In this document: piece by piece, positions 39,580 to 62,002 of the stretch
Position numbering within the stretch: position 1 is the first letter of the stretch
How the letters are laid out: each line of letters starts with the position of its first letter
NCBI RefSeq assembly: GCF_040954835.1
Contig: NC_090716.1
Coordinates: 5,939,605 to 6,003,604, forward strand
Source: Lepisosteus oculatus
Taxonomy: Eukaryota > Chordata > Actinopteri > Semionotiformes > Lepisosteidae
Direction: 5' to 3'
Length of the DNA: 64,000 nucleotides
Translations under genes and position numbers: made by a program
Notes under the pieces: model-generated
Databases searched by the model: none
The model's input: only the letters and a program-made list of their open reading frames with translations
Told to the model about the DNA's origin: nothing

Positions 39580-42189
39580 GCAGAAGCATTCTTGACAGTT
39601 TATGAATTGACATGAAACGACAAATTAGCATTACCATTGACTTCATAGAAGGTCAGCAATGAATTGAACCAATTTCCAAGCGCAGTGCACCAAATGAGGA
39701 ATGGAAATTCCATTGTAATACACCATATCCTTTGCAGTTACCAACTACAGATGGTAAAGTAGCCTTGAGGATACCACATTTCATCATTTTAATTAACATA
39801 TTAAAACCACACTTGAAAAGAAATGTCTCTGATTCTTAGTGATCTGTCGTTTTAAAAGACAAATGAAGACAAATGAATACATGCTTGCCTATCTATAATC
39901 TACTGATATCTATAGGTCTAGACAACAGATTCTTAGTGGGATCAACTTAAATAGCTACTTATTTGATTCAGAACATGAAAAGTAATTGACTTCTTATTTA
40001 GTTTTTTAATAACTTTCTAAAATAATTTCATCACCACATCTGCACAACATTTACTGTTGAAACTAAAATCCAAAAGTAAAACACTTATCAAATATTTATT
40101 AAGATGTGTCTTCTAGTAAATTAAAGGTTATTAATGCTATTGGTGTTATATTGGTATGTGTATTTATTGTTTCATACCTTTATTCTGTGTAGCAGTATAG
40201 AATGAGGTAAATTAATATCTTACACAGAGGTACATGTACAGTACATCTAAGCTGGCATACACTGCTGACAACAAAACGATGTTAGAGGAAATTAAATCCC
40301 GAGTGTACATTGAAAGAGCTGACTGTCCTACCCTGGGCAGAAATCCATGTGACTTTTAGTTTGATAAAGATTTCTGTATTATAGACCATTTTTTTCTTGC
40401 AGAACCTTTTTTTTCCTGAGTAAGAAATATTGGCTCATTTTCAATGTGTCCTGTGCTCTCCAGGGATTGCTGGTTAAGCCCATGCATCCTATCTCTTGAC
40501 CTACAGTATTCTGTGCCACTCTCTTCAATGTCCAGCTCTGCATTCAATGGCTTTGCAGACCTGTCATAACCTCTTTCTTTAGTCTCTGGAGGAATTCTTT
40601 CCTGGAGAAAAGTGACATGTCCCTAATTCATTGCAGAGGAAGCCACAGTGCACTGCTCCCAATCTGTTATGTCAAGCAAAGGTTGGGTATCACGTCTGCA
40701 CTCTTTTCTTAGAGGATAGTGCAAAGCAGTTGTAGCTCAAATCTGTGCATTTATAATGACGTGCTGTTTTTTTTTTCTCATTTTAGTTTAGGGATGTTCA
40801 ACATACACATTAACAGATTAACTCATGAGGCCTTTATGTTGTCTTCATGAACAAATAACTCAGAGAACAGCCGTTCTTCTTTATCCAAATTATTACCTTT
40901 GCATGATTGTTTAATGAAAAGAAATGTGGTTCACAGCAATGCAAAATGAACACTACAAAACAAAATAATGTTTGTGCCTTGACTATAAATGCAAGCTAGC
41001 CAGCCTCCTCTTTTTGTTTTCTTTTTTCCAATCAATCACAAAACACAGGGGTCAAATATGAATTAAACACATACTTTCATGAAAAGCTTAGACAAGGTAA
41101 GGACTGCATTTAGTATTCATAAACTCGAAATACATCTTATTATATTCCCACTTCAGTATTATTGAAGATGCCGTGATTTAAAATTGCCCAAGAAGTCCTT
41201 CAAAAACACTTCATGCTAGTTTACTGAGTTCCATTAATAATTGGCTTTGAGATCATGATAAATGCAAGACAATCTGTTAAAATTTGATTAGAAGGATCAC
41301 ATCTGTGATACAGATAAAAGTGCCAGGAAAATCTTGACTATAGTAAATCAGCAATGCCTCAAATGTTTACGGTGATTGATTCAATTGTCATGGTTTTTTA
41401 TTATAAAATCTAATAATAAACAAATACTGGTTAGTCTAGGTTTTGTCTCTATTATGTACTGCAAACATATTAGAAACTTTTCAGCTTGATAAATGTACAG
41501 TATATAGCATAAACGTTTATTCTCTCCTACTAAATGAAATATACAATTTTAAAAAGACATTTGACTTTGAAAAAACTTTATTTCTCTACCCTTTTTATAC
41601 AGTATATACAGTACAATAATAAAGTACATGTATCTTTCTGCTCTGTATATATTGTATTTGCTTCTCTGCTTATAAACTGTATTTACAGTAAATATTAAAA
41701 AGTAACACACTCATGAAGCATCAGTTGTAGTTAGGATTAAAACACCGTAAGAAAGATACTAAAAAAATGACAGATCCCATTTGATTAAGCTTAATCACAA
41801 GCTTGATTGTGCTTAATCATGAGACATGGAATTTGTTAGCAATGGAGTATGCACTCAGCTGGCATTATCATTAAAATGTATCAGGGAAAAATATGAGGAA
41901 AACAACAACGAGAAAGATGCATTCTAGAATTTAAAACTTTTTATCACAAAGTGGAATATCTGAAATTATTCAGTTGTATTATATAATCAATTGATTTTAA
42001 ATATTTTAAGTAAGGATAGGAATGGTAGCGATAAAGTTCTATCTCTAAATGTTTTGTATTTGCAAAGGTGCAGGGATTGCATGCTCAAAATATTTGTGTA
42101 TTTGCTGAAAAATAATGTAAAGACAGGGTACATGTGCTGACTTTTAAATCCAGCAGCTTCTACACTTCAGATGAGAAATACAACAGCTT
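39580..42189. other. Non-coding, nothing recognised
   Basis: AT-rich. A perfect 14-bp palindrome GATTAAGCTTAATC lies at 41783-41796, with a further inverted half at 41811-41819. Confidence 0.5.
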
Positions 42190-42450
42190 AGAAAAGTGAG
42201 TGTTCCTGGCTCCTGAGTAGCTCAAGCAGCACACCTGCTCATTGGGAGCTTGAGCCTGGTCATGTCACTAGCTAAGTGTGACCAGATTCTCCAAGCAAGA
42301 ATTCACAATGGACAGAGCGCTGCCAGCCCCTGGGACAGGAGTGGAACTTACCAGCCAGGGCTCTCTGGGCTGTCAGTAAAACAGCACACACCCCGAAAGA
42401 CTTGCACTGAAATCAGAGAGGGATGCACTACTCCCTCAAACAGTGCTAAC
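42190..42450 (+). mobile_element. SINE-like repeat, third family
   Basis: Starts TGGCTCCTGAGTAGCTCAAG and carries TGTCACTAGCTAAGTGTGACC. It aligns by eye with 50860-51010 in order and spacing of several blocks. Heads of this kind are tRNA-like. Confidence 0.45.
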
Positions 42451-45400
42451 CCTCCTGTATGTTGCTGTGGAGCTTGTAGCATGCAAAATGCTGATCGTTT
42501 TGGATTTTGATGATGGTTTGATGGCTGGGTGATTCGGAGAAACCTGCCTGCCCTTTCTTTTTCTCCCCATGCAATACAGACATCATTGATCTGAGCTGAG
42601 CTGTGAAAGAAATAATTCAAAGTCCCAAATTACAGAAGATGATTCAAAATTGGCAAATAAATATGGTGAAGTGAATATACAGTACTATACAACAAAAAAA
42701 AGTACTGTAGGAGGCTTTACTACACTGATTTTGGGGCTTATTTTCTCATCTTTTCTAATGTTCAGACTACTTGAAACAATTCAGGATGTTACATTTACAG
42801 TATCCTAGCCACAATTGTCTCAGAGGGCACAGAATGGTACCTGTTACTTAGGCTCTGAATCCCAGCGGTACTGAAAGAACAATCTCAATATTTCACTTTG
42901 CCTCACAGTCTGTAATTTTTGCAGTAAATGTGAACGTCCCTGAGCTGATCGCTTTAATGCACAAATGTGTTTAACCCATTAAAAGAAGACGATTATCTTT
43001 CTACAGTCTTGCTCATGTGTTGGAAAGATTTCCAGTCATTTATAAAAAACAGATTGCCATGGGAACCATATTTCCAGCTTCATATTCCCATGGTTCCTGG
43101 ACTCTGTTTGCAAAGGCAAAGTCACAGCAACCAATAAAAAAAACCTGATTAGAACTTATTACATAGGTGTGACTGTGTCTGAACGCAGGTTCCTGTCCAT
43201 TGACAGAAACTGGAAAGACACAATAGATTTGAGGCACTGCTGGAGTAAACTGTAAATTGGTTGAAATAAAGCAATAAACAGAGCTGTGTGACTCTTTTGA
43301 AAGGATAGAAATAAGTTAAAACAGGTAGGTACCAGTGGGAAATGTCTTTACAATAAATCATTCCTAAAATTAGAAAGTAAACGTGAGCATATTTCTTTGA
43401 ATTCTTGTTTTATAAAATACATCTTTTGTGATTCACCAATTTGACCTTCTATGTAAAATTCCGAGACATGTTTAACCATTAGCAGCAGATGAGGACGGAC
43501 TGCAAGCAAGCCTACTGTACATTAACTGATTGATTCATTACAGCCATTATATATTATAAAATATGATTAAACATTGAAAGTTCTAGAAATGGTAGATTTG
43601 AATCATTCTAGCTTGTGCAGCATAACACAAAGACCTAATTGGGAAGTGGGACAATATTTAGGACATTATAAAAGGCATCCCGTAACAACTAGCATTAGCA
43701 TAGAAGACTAAAAAACAGAGAGAAAAGTGGCTATCACTATACTACAGTATGTGAAAAAAACACAAATGTTCAAGTACCACAGTTGTTTTAAAGATGTTCC
43801 TGCATTACATATTATGGGATTTGGCTGAACAGAGAAACGATGATTTTCTCCTCAAGAGGTTCTTGTCTAGTTAAATTTAAACTTTAAACATTCCTATTCT
43901 TTTATTTAATCGTAGATATTAACATTTTTTATTCTTCCAATTAAAATAAGTTGCATTGCTTCTCTGATATGTGGAAAAATATTAGCAAGAATATTAGCTT
44001 TACAACACAACCTTGTGAATATTGTCAAAGTGGTGAGTACCAAATTTTGTTTGAATGTACACTGACATAAAAGTAGTGCTGAGGGAAAAAAAATGTCCTT
44101 CATCTGTAGAACCTTTTTCTATTACACACCTAACCAAATAAAGGCCTACAGTACATTCTGCTCAGTAAAGATGTTTTATTTGTGCGGTTTGCATCACATC
44201 ATTTTGTTTTGCAGATACGGTATATTTACATATCTATCAGCACAAGCTGCAAATGTGCTTTTTTTCTGAATGGACAGAAGTTAAATGAATTACAGATATC
44301 TCCTAAGATCTCTCTGTATCCGGCTAATCAATGGATTGCTACATAACCTTAACTGTGTCAAATGAGTGACGATTACAAGCCTGTGAACCAGATGGCTCCT
44401 TCAATTTCAGCACAGAGAAGGAAAAGGTGTCCCAGTTTGTGTATTTTTTTTCCACTGCTCCTGGTTTCATGGGAAAGGTAGAGAAAGCCAATTAATCATG
44501 GCAACCTCCCTGATGTTTTCACCTTCATTTGTCTTTGGATCTTTGTGAAAAGAAAGTAGGTCAACAGCAGCTGCAGGACTAAGTTTGGTATCATACCCTT
44601 GAAGTGAGCTTCATGTAGGCACAAGAAAAATGTTCTCCTCAATGCCCAAAGAAACATGTCCCTGGGACATCATCTGAAGCTCAGGTGAAGTTTAAGTGCT
44701 CATACTCCTGCAGGACATACAGTATAGAATTCAATATATGATGGAAATTCTGAGATACCAGGTTATCTGCAACTAGAATTTAGTCAGTACAGTATTCTGT
44801 ATCAATACACAGGGGAGGAAAGGTGTTTCTAAGGGGTTAAGGTCGAGGGTGGTATACAGTAGATCTTCTAAAACAGTCCCCCATTTCAAATATCAATATG
44901 GTCATCTTTTAAAATTCTAGTTTATATCTCACAATCCTAGCATTACCTTTATTAATTTAGTTAGTTTATTCCACATGCTGACACAGCATCACTTTTTCTT
45001 ACCCACACGAGTATATTGCTTTTTATTGCTTGCCACTGAGTCAACCACAAGAGATTAGATCTGAATTTTTGCTGCTGTGTGTTTTTATATGTGTAGATAG
45101 AAAAATGTCTATGTAAATGTGAGAAACAATAGATAAGGACTTCTTTCCATATTTAAAAAACAGAAAAGCATATTTGTGCACCACCCAAGCCTTGTCAAGG
45201 TTCCAGTACAGGCATGCAGCTGTTCACATTTCAGTTTTCATGCGGACAGTTTTTAAAAATCACTTTTCGTAAGCTGCTAAAGTAAAGATCACCATGAAGA
45301 TAAACCTCTTAATTGCACACAGCTTCAGGACTGAACATCTTTCACCTCAAGGTCCTGCAGTGTCAATCTGTTTTGGTTCATGTTAAGCTGAAGTTGTGGC

Positions 45401-47880
45401 TTGCTGTGCTCCTTCTAATGTAAAGCAGTTCCAGTAGCTACTGTAGTATTTTATGCCAGGCACCCTGGAAGGCTTTTGTGCCAGAAGAGAATAGAAAGCA
45501 TTCTCAAGACCACACACTGAGCAAGTAATGATATAACTTTTCCCCTTTCACTCTTACCAGACAGACCGCATGTCTACACTCTATAAAGTTCCATCAAGGA
45601 GGACTTTTTTACCCTTTTTTATAATGTTTTTCAAGTGCTGTGAATTTGTAAGCAAAATTGTATTCTTGTCCTCTTTGAGATCAAGAGTAAAAACAAATGG
45701 TGTGGGAGTGTAGGAGCTATTCTTTTTCTGGATGATGTTAAAAGGGAACTCCAAAATGGACAATCACAGTTAATACTATAAGCATTAAAAGGCAACACTG
45801 ATACTGAGCGGGCAGATTCCCAGGAGAGAAGGGAAAGTTACCCAGGACTTTGGCTTCTTTGTTAACAGGGTAAAAAGGTATACAGAAAAACTTGATCTGA
45901 GAAAGTCATGCAAAGTGAAGCGGATCCCTTCGGAGAATGTTAGTGGTCAGGGACGACGCGACAGAAAGCAGAAATAGCAGTAATTGCTGTAATAGCAGGA
46001 CAGCCTAGGAGCATAATGATGACAAATGCACATAACTTGATTATCTATTTAATGTACTTGTACTACCTTTCTTCCCATCTGATCCAATCAATCAACAGAA
46101 AGCCCTAAATCAACATTAATATTATTTTTTTAGATGTCCAGAAACACCTGTAATATTTACAGAACATACAGAGATGGATTTGGAAACCCCTGACTTCATA
46201 TATATGTGACATACTGTATATACAGGATGTCAAACAGATACCAGGGCTCTCACACTTTGTTTTCCCAAATTAGTTACTGTATCACTACTCTGCTATAAGG
46301 TACTAGAGAATTATTTTACACCACTGGGTTTATTGTAAGACAATATTTTGTTAAAAGAGACATTATACAGTACACAAATGCAAACTCACGTATAGAAGTA
46401 GGGTAGAGTAGTTTATTGCCATATGTACATGCACATTAGAATTCTTAATCGTGCATGTATTCCTAATTAGAAAATTAATTTATTTATTTTTAGTTTAGAA
46501 AAGTGGCCAATTTTTCACTACACAGAACTATAAAACTAAAAGCATGCAGCCTAAGTTGCCACTTGTAACAAGTAGTGATTCGGCCATTCCGTATAATAAA
46601 ATGTAATCTGACACTTCATAAAAAGTCATTTGATTTATTTCAAAGCACTCTATAAAGGCACAGGACACAGGACATAAAGCAGAACAATGAAAAATGACTA
46701 TGTTTTCAGTTTATAATCATTCCAAAAACAACTCTATTAGCTATTAAGGGGATTAGATCAGTCCGATTTCCAAATATTTCAATTTCTTCAGGGTGGGTTC
46801 ATTGTCACAAAGTAAAATTTAACTTTCATTACCATTGACCAACCTAGAAAACTAGATTTTGTTCAGGCTCAAAAGAATGAACAGGGAAAGATGAGGTTAA
46901 ATGAAAGAATCCTTCCTCTGTCCTAGATACAGAGCAATGCCCTGCTTTCTTCATCTGATCACCAAAATAGGGCATGACTTAGTTTTCCAAACGTCTGCAG
47001 CTTCTGATGCTGTGGACTAGGTGTATTGTCAAAGACAAAGAAGTTGACCTATCAGTCATCAAGTACATTCCCAGAATGTTTAAGATAAGAAACATAGAAA
47101 AAGGACAGGATACTGTAGTTCTTAGGAAGAGAACTCTGTGTGTTCTAGGACTCTTAAAGACAGCAAATTATGTTCTCTATTTTTATAAACGTTTTTATGT
47201 GCTTACTGATGTATTTCATTATAACAGAAAGGGGAATTTTTTATTTTTAAAGTGTACATTAGATTACATCACGGGACATGTCAGTAATACATGAACTACA
47301 TAAGCACAAATTCTTGATGATCCTTTGTCAAATGCACTGTTTGAGTTAACTTTGAATAATAAAAGGCAAACACCTCTGTAAGATAATTTGTTCATTGAGT
47401 AAACGTTAGAGTTTAATTCATGGATAATTTCCTGGATGCCACCTTATTCATATTTTTTGGTGTCTAGGTTTCCATTAAAACTTAATATTGGAGAGGAGGT
47501 TTTCTTTTTAAAAAGTGCAGATCTTTTAGCAGAGCATTTCAAGGTCTGTGGATAAAATTCATCGTTCCTCATCAACAAAAATCCTAATCAATGTTATTTC
47601 TTCTTATTTTTCTAAAAGGAAATGAAAGTCAATTGAGGCTTAACATGAAAAAGAAGTTAATTAATTCAATGGCTCTTACATTATGCAAACATTGTTTACA
47701 CTTTATTTGGGTGCACGTGCTGCTTTAGTATTTAGGGAAAAAATACATTTTCAAGGATATTTTGTTGAATTCCCACTCCACTTAATGCCAAAATCCACTG
47801 TGATGCTTAAGGAGGTTTGTGGCTGCTAAAAGCTGTGATGTCACAAAGCGCAAAGAAAGACGTTTCTTCATAGTTCAATC
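42451..47880. other. Non-coding spacer downstream of actin
   Basis: No open frame with splice or start support. One repeat fragment at 46390 is listed separately. Confidence 0.5.
46390..46455 (+). repeat. Short repeat fragment
   Basis: Reads GTTTATTGCCATATGTACAT followed by TAGAATTCTT. This resembles a fish interspersed repeat tail of the form TTTATTGTCATATGTAC...GAAATTCTT. Fragment only. Confidence 0.3.
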
Positions 47881-47894
47881 CCGCCATCTAGTGG
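47881..47894 (-). promoter_or_regulatory. Candidate CTCF site
   Basis: CCACTAGATGGCGG on the minus strand fits the CTCF core CCASYAGRKGGCRS at all 14 positions. It lies between the 38 kb gene and the actin gene. The flanks are locally CpG-richer than the surroundings. Confidence 0.45.
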
Positions 47895-49904
47895 TTTTGA
47901 AAGCACAATACACTAGCCCGAAAAATAGCGTCACCTTTCCTCTTGGGCACCTCAGCAGACTGTCCGGCCACCCATTAAGAGAAAATGAGACATACAGTAA
48001 GAAACACAGAACTGAAATTATAAAGTACTTAACACTCAGGAAGGTGGACTGTGAACTCAGTTTCTCCAGCATGTTGTTGAAGTTGAAGTTCATCAGAGTC
48101 AATTAGCTACCAGTAACTAAATGAGAAAGACTGGCCATTTGGTTTCCTCTTGTATCTTTCCCTTATGTTCAATCCAACTACACTCTCAAAATCCCTCAGG
48201 AAAAAACAAATACATACTTGGACAACAAGCAAGAATAAATAAAAAGAATAAACAAGCACACAAAAAAATAAGGAGAAAGATGATCTGTCTCAGATTGGAT
48301 CTGGGTGTTGCTGCTTCCACATTTGAATTTCAAAAGACTACTTGCAGGAAATCATACAAAGCAAAGATCTAAATCTATTGTAAGTTAGGATTTATGTCAG
48401 GTCCAGAATATATTCACCTACAGTATATACTATAGCTTCAAGTGGTCTCCTTGAAGAGGGAGACTCCATAAACTAACACAACTGAACTTAAATAAACAAT
48501 AAACCATATATAATAACAAGCAATTTATATTTGTAAGCAATTTACTGCTAGTTTTTAAATACTTACAGTGGTAAACCAAGATAAATAATAATGTACAGTA
48601 CATTAAGAAAAACTGTAGTGTTTAAACCATAATTTAGGTTGAGTGATTGCACGCACCGGATGTAGGTACAATAGTATTTATCTTTTGCTCTGGGAAGAGC
48701 CTTTTATACTCAGACTAGGCCTATGGATATTTTTAAATGTGTGTCCGTAGGAGACAGAAGCAGTACATAATACACATAACTCTCAAAATAAATAATGTGT
48801 GTCCTTGCAGTACAGTATAATTTAGAAAGCCTAATTACACCCAATCAGAAGGAAAGGTCAATAATTGGACTTTTTATTCTCTGTTAGCATTTCTGACATG
48901 GTAAATCCCCATAACTGTCCACTTAATTAGTCAAGTAAAATATGAATCCAAACAAAAGTGCTGCTCAAAGACAGAAATGGGAAAAAAACGTCTGTAGCTG
49001 ATTTAGTACCATGACACCACAAGGTACTATCTTTTTGGAAGAACTAGATTTTATTAAGACACAAATGCAGCAGAGTAAGTATCAGATGCAATTGGTTGTC
49101 AGTTTAATTTATCTCCATGCTGGTTAATAAGTAGTAAGTAGAGTACCTGTGGGACTTGTTACTATGGAACTTGGATGATGAAACAGCATTTCCCTGTGTC
49201 CCATGGGAGTTGCACTAAGTCGTACAATTCAAGAGCAATATATAAAAAAACAGCACTCGCCAAACAATGTTATAAGGATTTAATCATGTGGCTGAAAGGT
49301 AATTTATTTGTTTTGTACACTTTAGATGCTTGGTGGGCAACTGCTTGAATGGGACCATAGGTTTAATAGCACAGCACATGTTCCACAATATAAAGGGTAT
49401 TGTCATTAGTTCAAAAGCTTAATTTTACCAGTCTGTGGTTTACCAGATTTATGAAAGCATTTTACAAACACTGCTTAATGTAAATGTGGCTTAATGGAAC
49501 TTTGGCTTCAGAGATTTATCTGCCTTAAAGTCCCTGTTTAAAGAAGTACAAACAAAAGGGGAGGATCTGCAAGTGATTTGTGCAAGTAAAATGTGCATTC
49601 ATGAGAAATCACACTGTAGCTAAAAAAAGAATCAGAAATCTAGATAAAATGGAGGGTTTTGGGTCATTTGGAGGTTATAATATGCCTTTTCTTCCACATT
49701 ACTGAAATGATTAATATAATTTATTCATATGGTGTCAGGTAAGACATGTATGAAGTGATAAAGACAATGGGACCAGTGTACTGTATATCCCCATGGCACA
49801 CAAGAGCTCAGAAGCACCATGTACTGCAAGTAATCAAAGTGAGGAAACCTTGAGATGATCATTTTCAATGTGTTTTCTATAACTACTGCCCTGATTCTGG
49901 CATA
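47895..49904. other. Non-coding spacer between the CTCF candidate and the actin 3' end
   Basis: AT-rich. The frames at 47819-48106 on either strand overlap the CTCF motif and have no other support. Confidence 0.5.
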
Positions 49905-50075
49905 CAGCATGGAGACTATTACTAACACTGTTCGGAACAAGTTACCCAGCCATGTTGCTGAAGCTGAACACCTAAAACATCCTTTTAAAGATCCTTTTAA
50001 AGCTTAGTTTTCTTTGCATCAGGTGGCTGCTAGTAACCAAAGGAGCTAGATGGTCCAAATGACCTCCTCATGATG
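49905..50075 (+). repeat. Interspersed repeat, second copy of the 6470 type
   Basis: Contains GGAACAAGTTACCCAGCCAT, GCTGCTAGTAACCAAAGGAG and CTAGATGGTCCAAATGACCTCC in the same order as the copy at 6470. It lies just past the actin 3' end. Confidence 0.4.
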
Positions 50076-50091
50076 GCTACCTTTACTGTGT

Positions 50092-50097
50092 TTTATT
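50092..50097 (-). terminator. Possible actin polyadenylation signal
   Basis: The first AATAAA on the minus strand after the actin stop is here, about 490 nt downstream. CATAAA and GATAAA variants occur nearer the stop. It abuts an interspersed repeat, so the true 3' end could be elsewhere. Confidence 0.3.
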
Positions 50098-50587
50098 TAA
50101 TACTAATACTATTAGGTTAAGATCTTAGATTAACATGATCTTTATCCAGGATTGATGACAGTAAACCCAGAAGAAAACCTCCAGTCCAGGAGAGCCTTGA
50201 TCTGCTTCATTAAAGCTTTGTTCCTGAAAAACAAGCAGCTCCTTTTATGTAGTACATTAATAATCCAGTTTATCAGAAAAGGCTGTCTCTCTATCCAATA
50301 TACTGTAAAGCTTTTTCAGCTTTATGTGGAGTTCCAGCCAGGGCTGTTACAAAAGAGATGCAATGCAACATTCATTTTTAAAACTATAATTTACTGTGGG
50401 AGACATGCAATTTGTCAGATTCTGAACACAACACTGCTGGAGAATAACCACTTTGACCAAAGAGTTATCAGTAATTGACCCCTGTTTACGTAACATTTTG
50501 TGAGGCCACAACTTTTAGAAACATAAAATAAAATTGCTTGAGACCAGAACTTCAGCGAGGGTATATTTAGCCATGAAAAGAGACACC

Positions 50588-59255
<8,668 letters not shown>

Positions 59256-59746
59256 TTACAACTATGTTCTCAGAGAAACAGGGATACACTCCTCAGAGCT
59301 ACTTTAAATGCCATAGAAGACCAATTTGGAATCAGTATCACCTATGAAATCTTGCACATTACCTGCATATGCACAAACGTGATTTTTTTCTCATATTCAA
59401 TTTTCAGTTACTGTCTATCTGTCCATCTGCAGGCATTTACAAAATGTAATACACAAGTTGAGAAATCTGGTGGCTAGTGCATAGTGCATAGTGCAAGAGG
59501 TTCTAAACTAGCTCTAAACTATAATATATAACATTCAAAGATAAGCTTGTTACAGTAATGTTTAGTTTCACTAAAAGTTACTAGTACAATGGCTTTTGCC
59601 GTCACTGGCATAATCTTCATTTGTGCACAACTTGAACTGGAATATTCAATTACGTAACCAGCTGGTGTCATGACTTTCAAACTAGAAATACCAAGGGAAA
59701 AAAAGAGATTAATAGTAGTATAAAGTGGCTGAATGGTTGAACTCAC

Positions 59747-59802
59747 CCAGAAAAGCTGGAGAAGACGGCAGAAGTCGGCTAGCGCTCCCTTTGATAAAGT
59801 AA
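59747..59802 (-). other. acta2: Actin gene non-coding first exon (5' UTR)
   Basis: A non-coding exon is inferred from a TATA box about 25-30 bp upstream and a strong splice donor (CTGG then GTGAGT, donor at 59741-59746). It would splice to the acceptor at 59168-59169, leaving 20 nt of leader before the ATG at 59147. Muscle actin genes typically have such an untranslated first exon. The upstream boundary is an estimate from TATA spacing. Confidence 0.65.
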
Positions 59803-59824
59803 GTGTGCTTTCACCTGGCCTCCA

Positions 59825-59832
59825 CTTTTATA
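59825..59832 (-). promoter_or_regulatory. TATA box of the actin gene
   Basis: Reads TATAAAAG on the minus strand, placed to start transcription near 59800, just ahead of the inferred first exon. Strong TATA boxes are usual in muscle actin promoters. Confidence 0.7.
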
Positions 59833-59836
59833 GAAG

Positions 59837-59846
59837 CCGTTTTGGG
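59837..59846 (-). promoter_or_regulatory. Degenerate second CArG-like element
   Basis: CCGTTTTGGG departs from CC(A/T)6GG at two inner positions. It lies 43 bp from the perfect CArG box, near the roughly 50 bp CArG A/B spacing described for mammalian ACTA2. This is a weak call from motif and spacing only. Confidence 0.3.
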
Positions 59847-59879
59847 AAGGAGGCCATTGAATGCCATTAAAACATCAGC

Positions 59880-59889
59880 CCATTTTAGG
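59880..59889 (-). promoter_or_regulatory. CArG box (SRF site) of the actin promoter
   Basis: CCATTTTAGG on the plus strand fits CC(A/T)6GG exactly. It sits about 80-90 bp upstream of the inferred start site. SRF/myocardin binding to paired CArG boxes drives known ACTA2 promoters, so the position fits the gene identity. Confidence 0.6.
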
Positions 59890-61880
59890 AAGCATTTCCT
59901 TGCTAACAAGTCACAAAAGTGAATGATAGGCCGCCTCCGATAAATTAGGACAGGATTTCTCATCAAGCTGGAATCTTTCCCACTGAACAGGTTGCCTACA
60001 AGCTTTTAGGGTTTTAATATTAGAAGGTAATTTATTACATCAGGTGCCCCTAGCCTATGGACGGAAAATTGGTTCACTTGCGGTCTAACTGAAAGGCATT
60101 TCAGTATCTTTCAGCACAGCAAGCTATAAATAACTCCGAATGCATCACTCATTGAGCAAGCATGGTCATTCCGCAGCTGGAGTATTGTGGAAGTGGGTTG
60201 GCCATTGTGATGTTAAGTCACTCATAGCCATTCCAAAAGAACCATAAATGTGATGGCAGTTTCTCCTCAGTGATTGCTTATAAATGTAAAAAGACCAATA
60301 CTAAGTATAAGAGTAGGCTAGATTAATTGGTTGAATGGGTGTTGCAAAAAAAAAAAACATCTCTCATCTGGATGAGTTAAGAGACCAGAGTATCCAAGGA
60401 CAACCTACAAAAAACGCTTGGGTTCAATATTGAATCATGGAAAAACTTCAATGACTCTTTTCCATTTCAACATTACAAAAAACATTCTGAACTTCTTGTG
60501 AATACATATACAGTACATGAAATGGTAAAAAAAAAACCATTACAAAAACTGTGTAATGTTTACTTAATAATCATGACATTTGTAAATCTGTATCTTGGAC
60601 CCTTTTAATCAGAGAAGCAGATTTAACTGCATGAAGACAATTCTGAATCTTGTCTTCATAAAGGACCTTTACTATCCTATGAAAGTAGATATAAAAAATA
60701 GTGTACAAAAAAACCTTGAAATTTGACATCAGCTCACTTCAGCAATTTTAAGTTACGAAACTCATAACTTGAGATATAGTTAGCAGTCACAAAACCAAAA
60801 TAGTATCTTCTCCTCATATGAAGAAGGCTGTCAGAATTTACAATAAGGGCTAGTCAAGTGGTGGTATACAAGCAGACTGAGAACATTTCAGCAAAAATGT
60901 CTGTAGAGATGAATCACGTTTCTCAAGGTTTAGCAGAAGAGACCGATTAAGAACGAGACAGGTACCCCTATATCAAGAAACTGCTACACTTCATGAGATC
61001 ATCAAATTTAGTTTATAAACACAAGAAAAAAACATTTTTTAAATTCCTTTATTAAAATTAACAGAATGCAACAGCATCTCCAAAAATCGCACTGTATTGC
61101 ACACTTCAGCCGTCTTGATTAGATCAAAAGGCTATAGGACATTCTTTCAAAGTGAATAGTGTACGCGAACAGATACATTTTTTAAAAATAGATCCTGTAT
61201 AGAAAATATGTAATCTTTGATGCACTCAGTAGTTTGGTTAGCTTCAATATTCTTCTCAATCAAACCATATATACACATCATTATACGGAACACAGAAGCT
61301 GAAGCAAATCTGCTGTATTGTACAGCATACATTTATGTACTCAAAGGTGATTTCTATGTAACCAATTTGAATATGATAAATACCGCATAACATAAAAAGA
61401 AAATTGCAATACGAGGGGAAAGAACCTGATATACAGTACATACACCCTTAAATAACAAACTCTGAGAGGAAAACCCTGCTGAATTGTTTTTATCAAATAA
61501 CTATATAGCAGTTAATTCAGTGCATAGCTTAATCAGCAGCTAAGACATCATGGCACAATTTCCAAGCAACACCCTTAGTGTTTTTGAATACAGCAGAAGT
61601 AAATATTTAAGTTTTCAGACTCAGCTGTATGGGAGGAGTGCAAAGTGGTTACTTCTGGAGTGGTTGATACATTGAAATGAAAAACAGATGCTTAAATGGA
61701 AATGGAGATTCAGGAGTTTTCATAAAAGAATATTTTTTAGGCAGCTTTCATAAACAGCTTTAAATTAGCTGAGAAGAAAACCTGACTCTACCAAGTAAAT
61801 CTTGACACCGCGACTTAAATTTGTTCTAACACTATGACATACTATACTGACTACTTTTGCTATCAATACAAATTGACAGC

Positions 61881-61886
61881 TTTATT
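61881..61886 (-). terminator. Polyadenylation signal of the golgin-like gene
   Basis: Canonical AATAAA on the minus strand, about 117 nt past the TAA at 62003-62005. It is the first such hexamer after the stop. This gives a short 3' UTR and about 2 kb of intergenic space to the actin promoter. Confidence 0.5.
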
Positions 61887-62002
61887 ACTGAATGTGTTAC
61901 ATCCCTGCCTCACAACACTTCACTCCTCCCACAAAGCTCAGACCAAAGAATCAAACACTGGGTTCCAGCAGCACAAGTGTATTTGGTGAGAAATGTTAGT
62001 GT

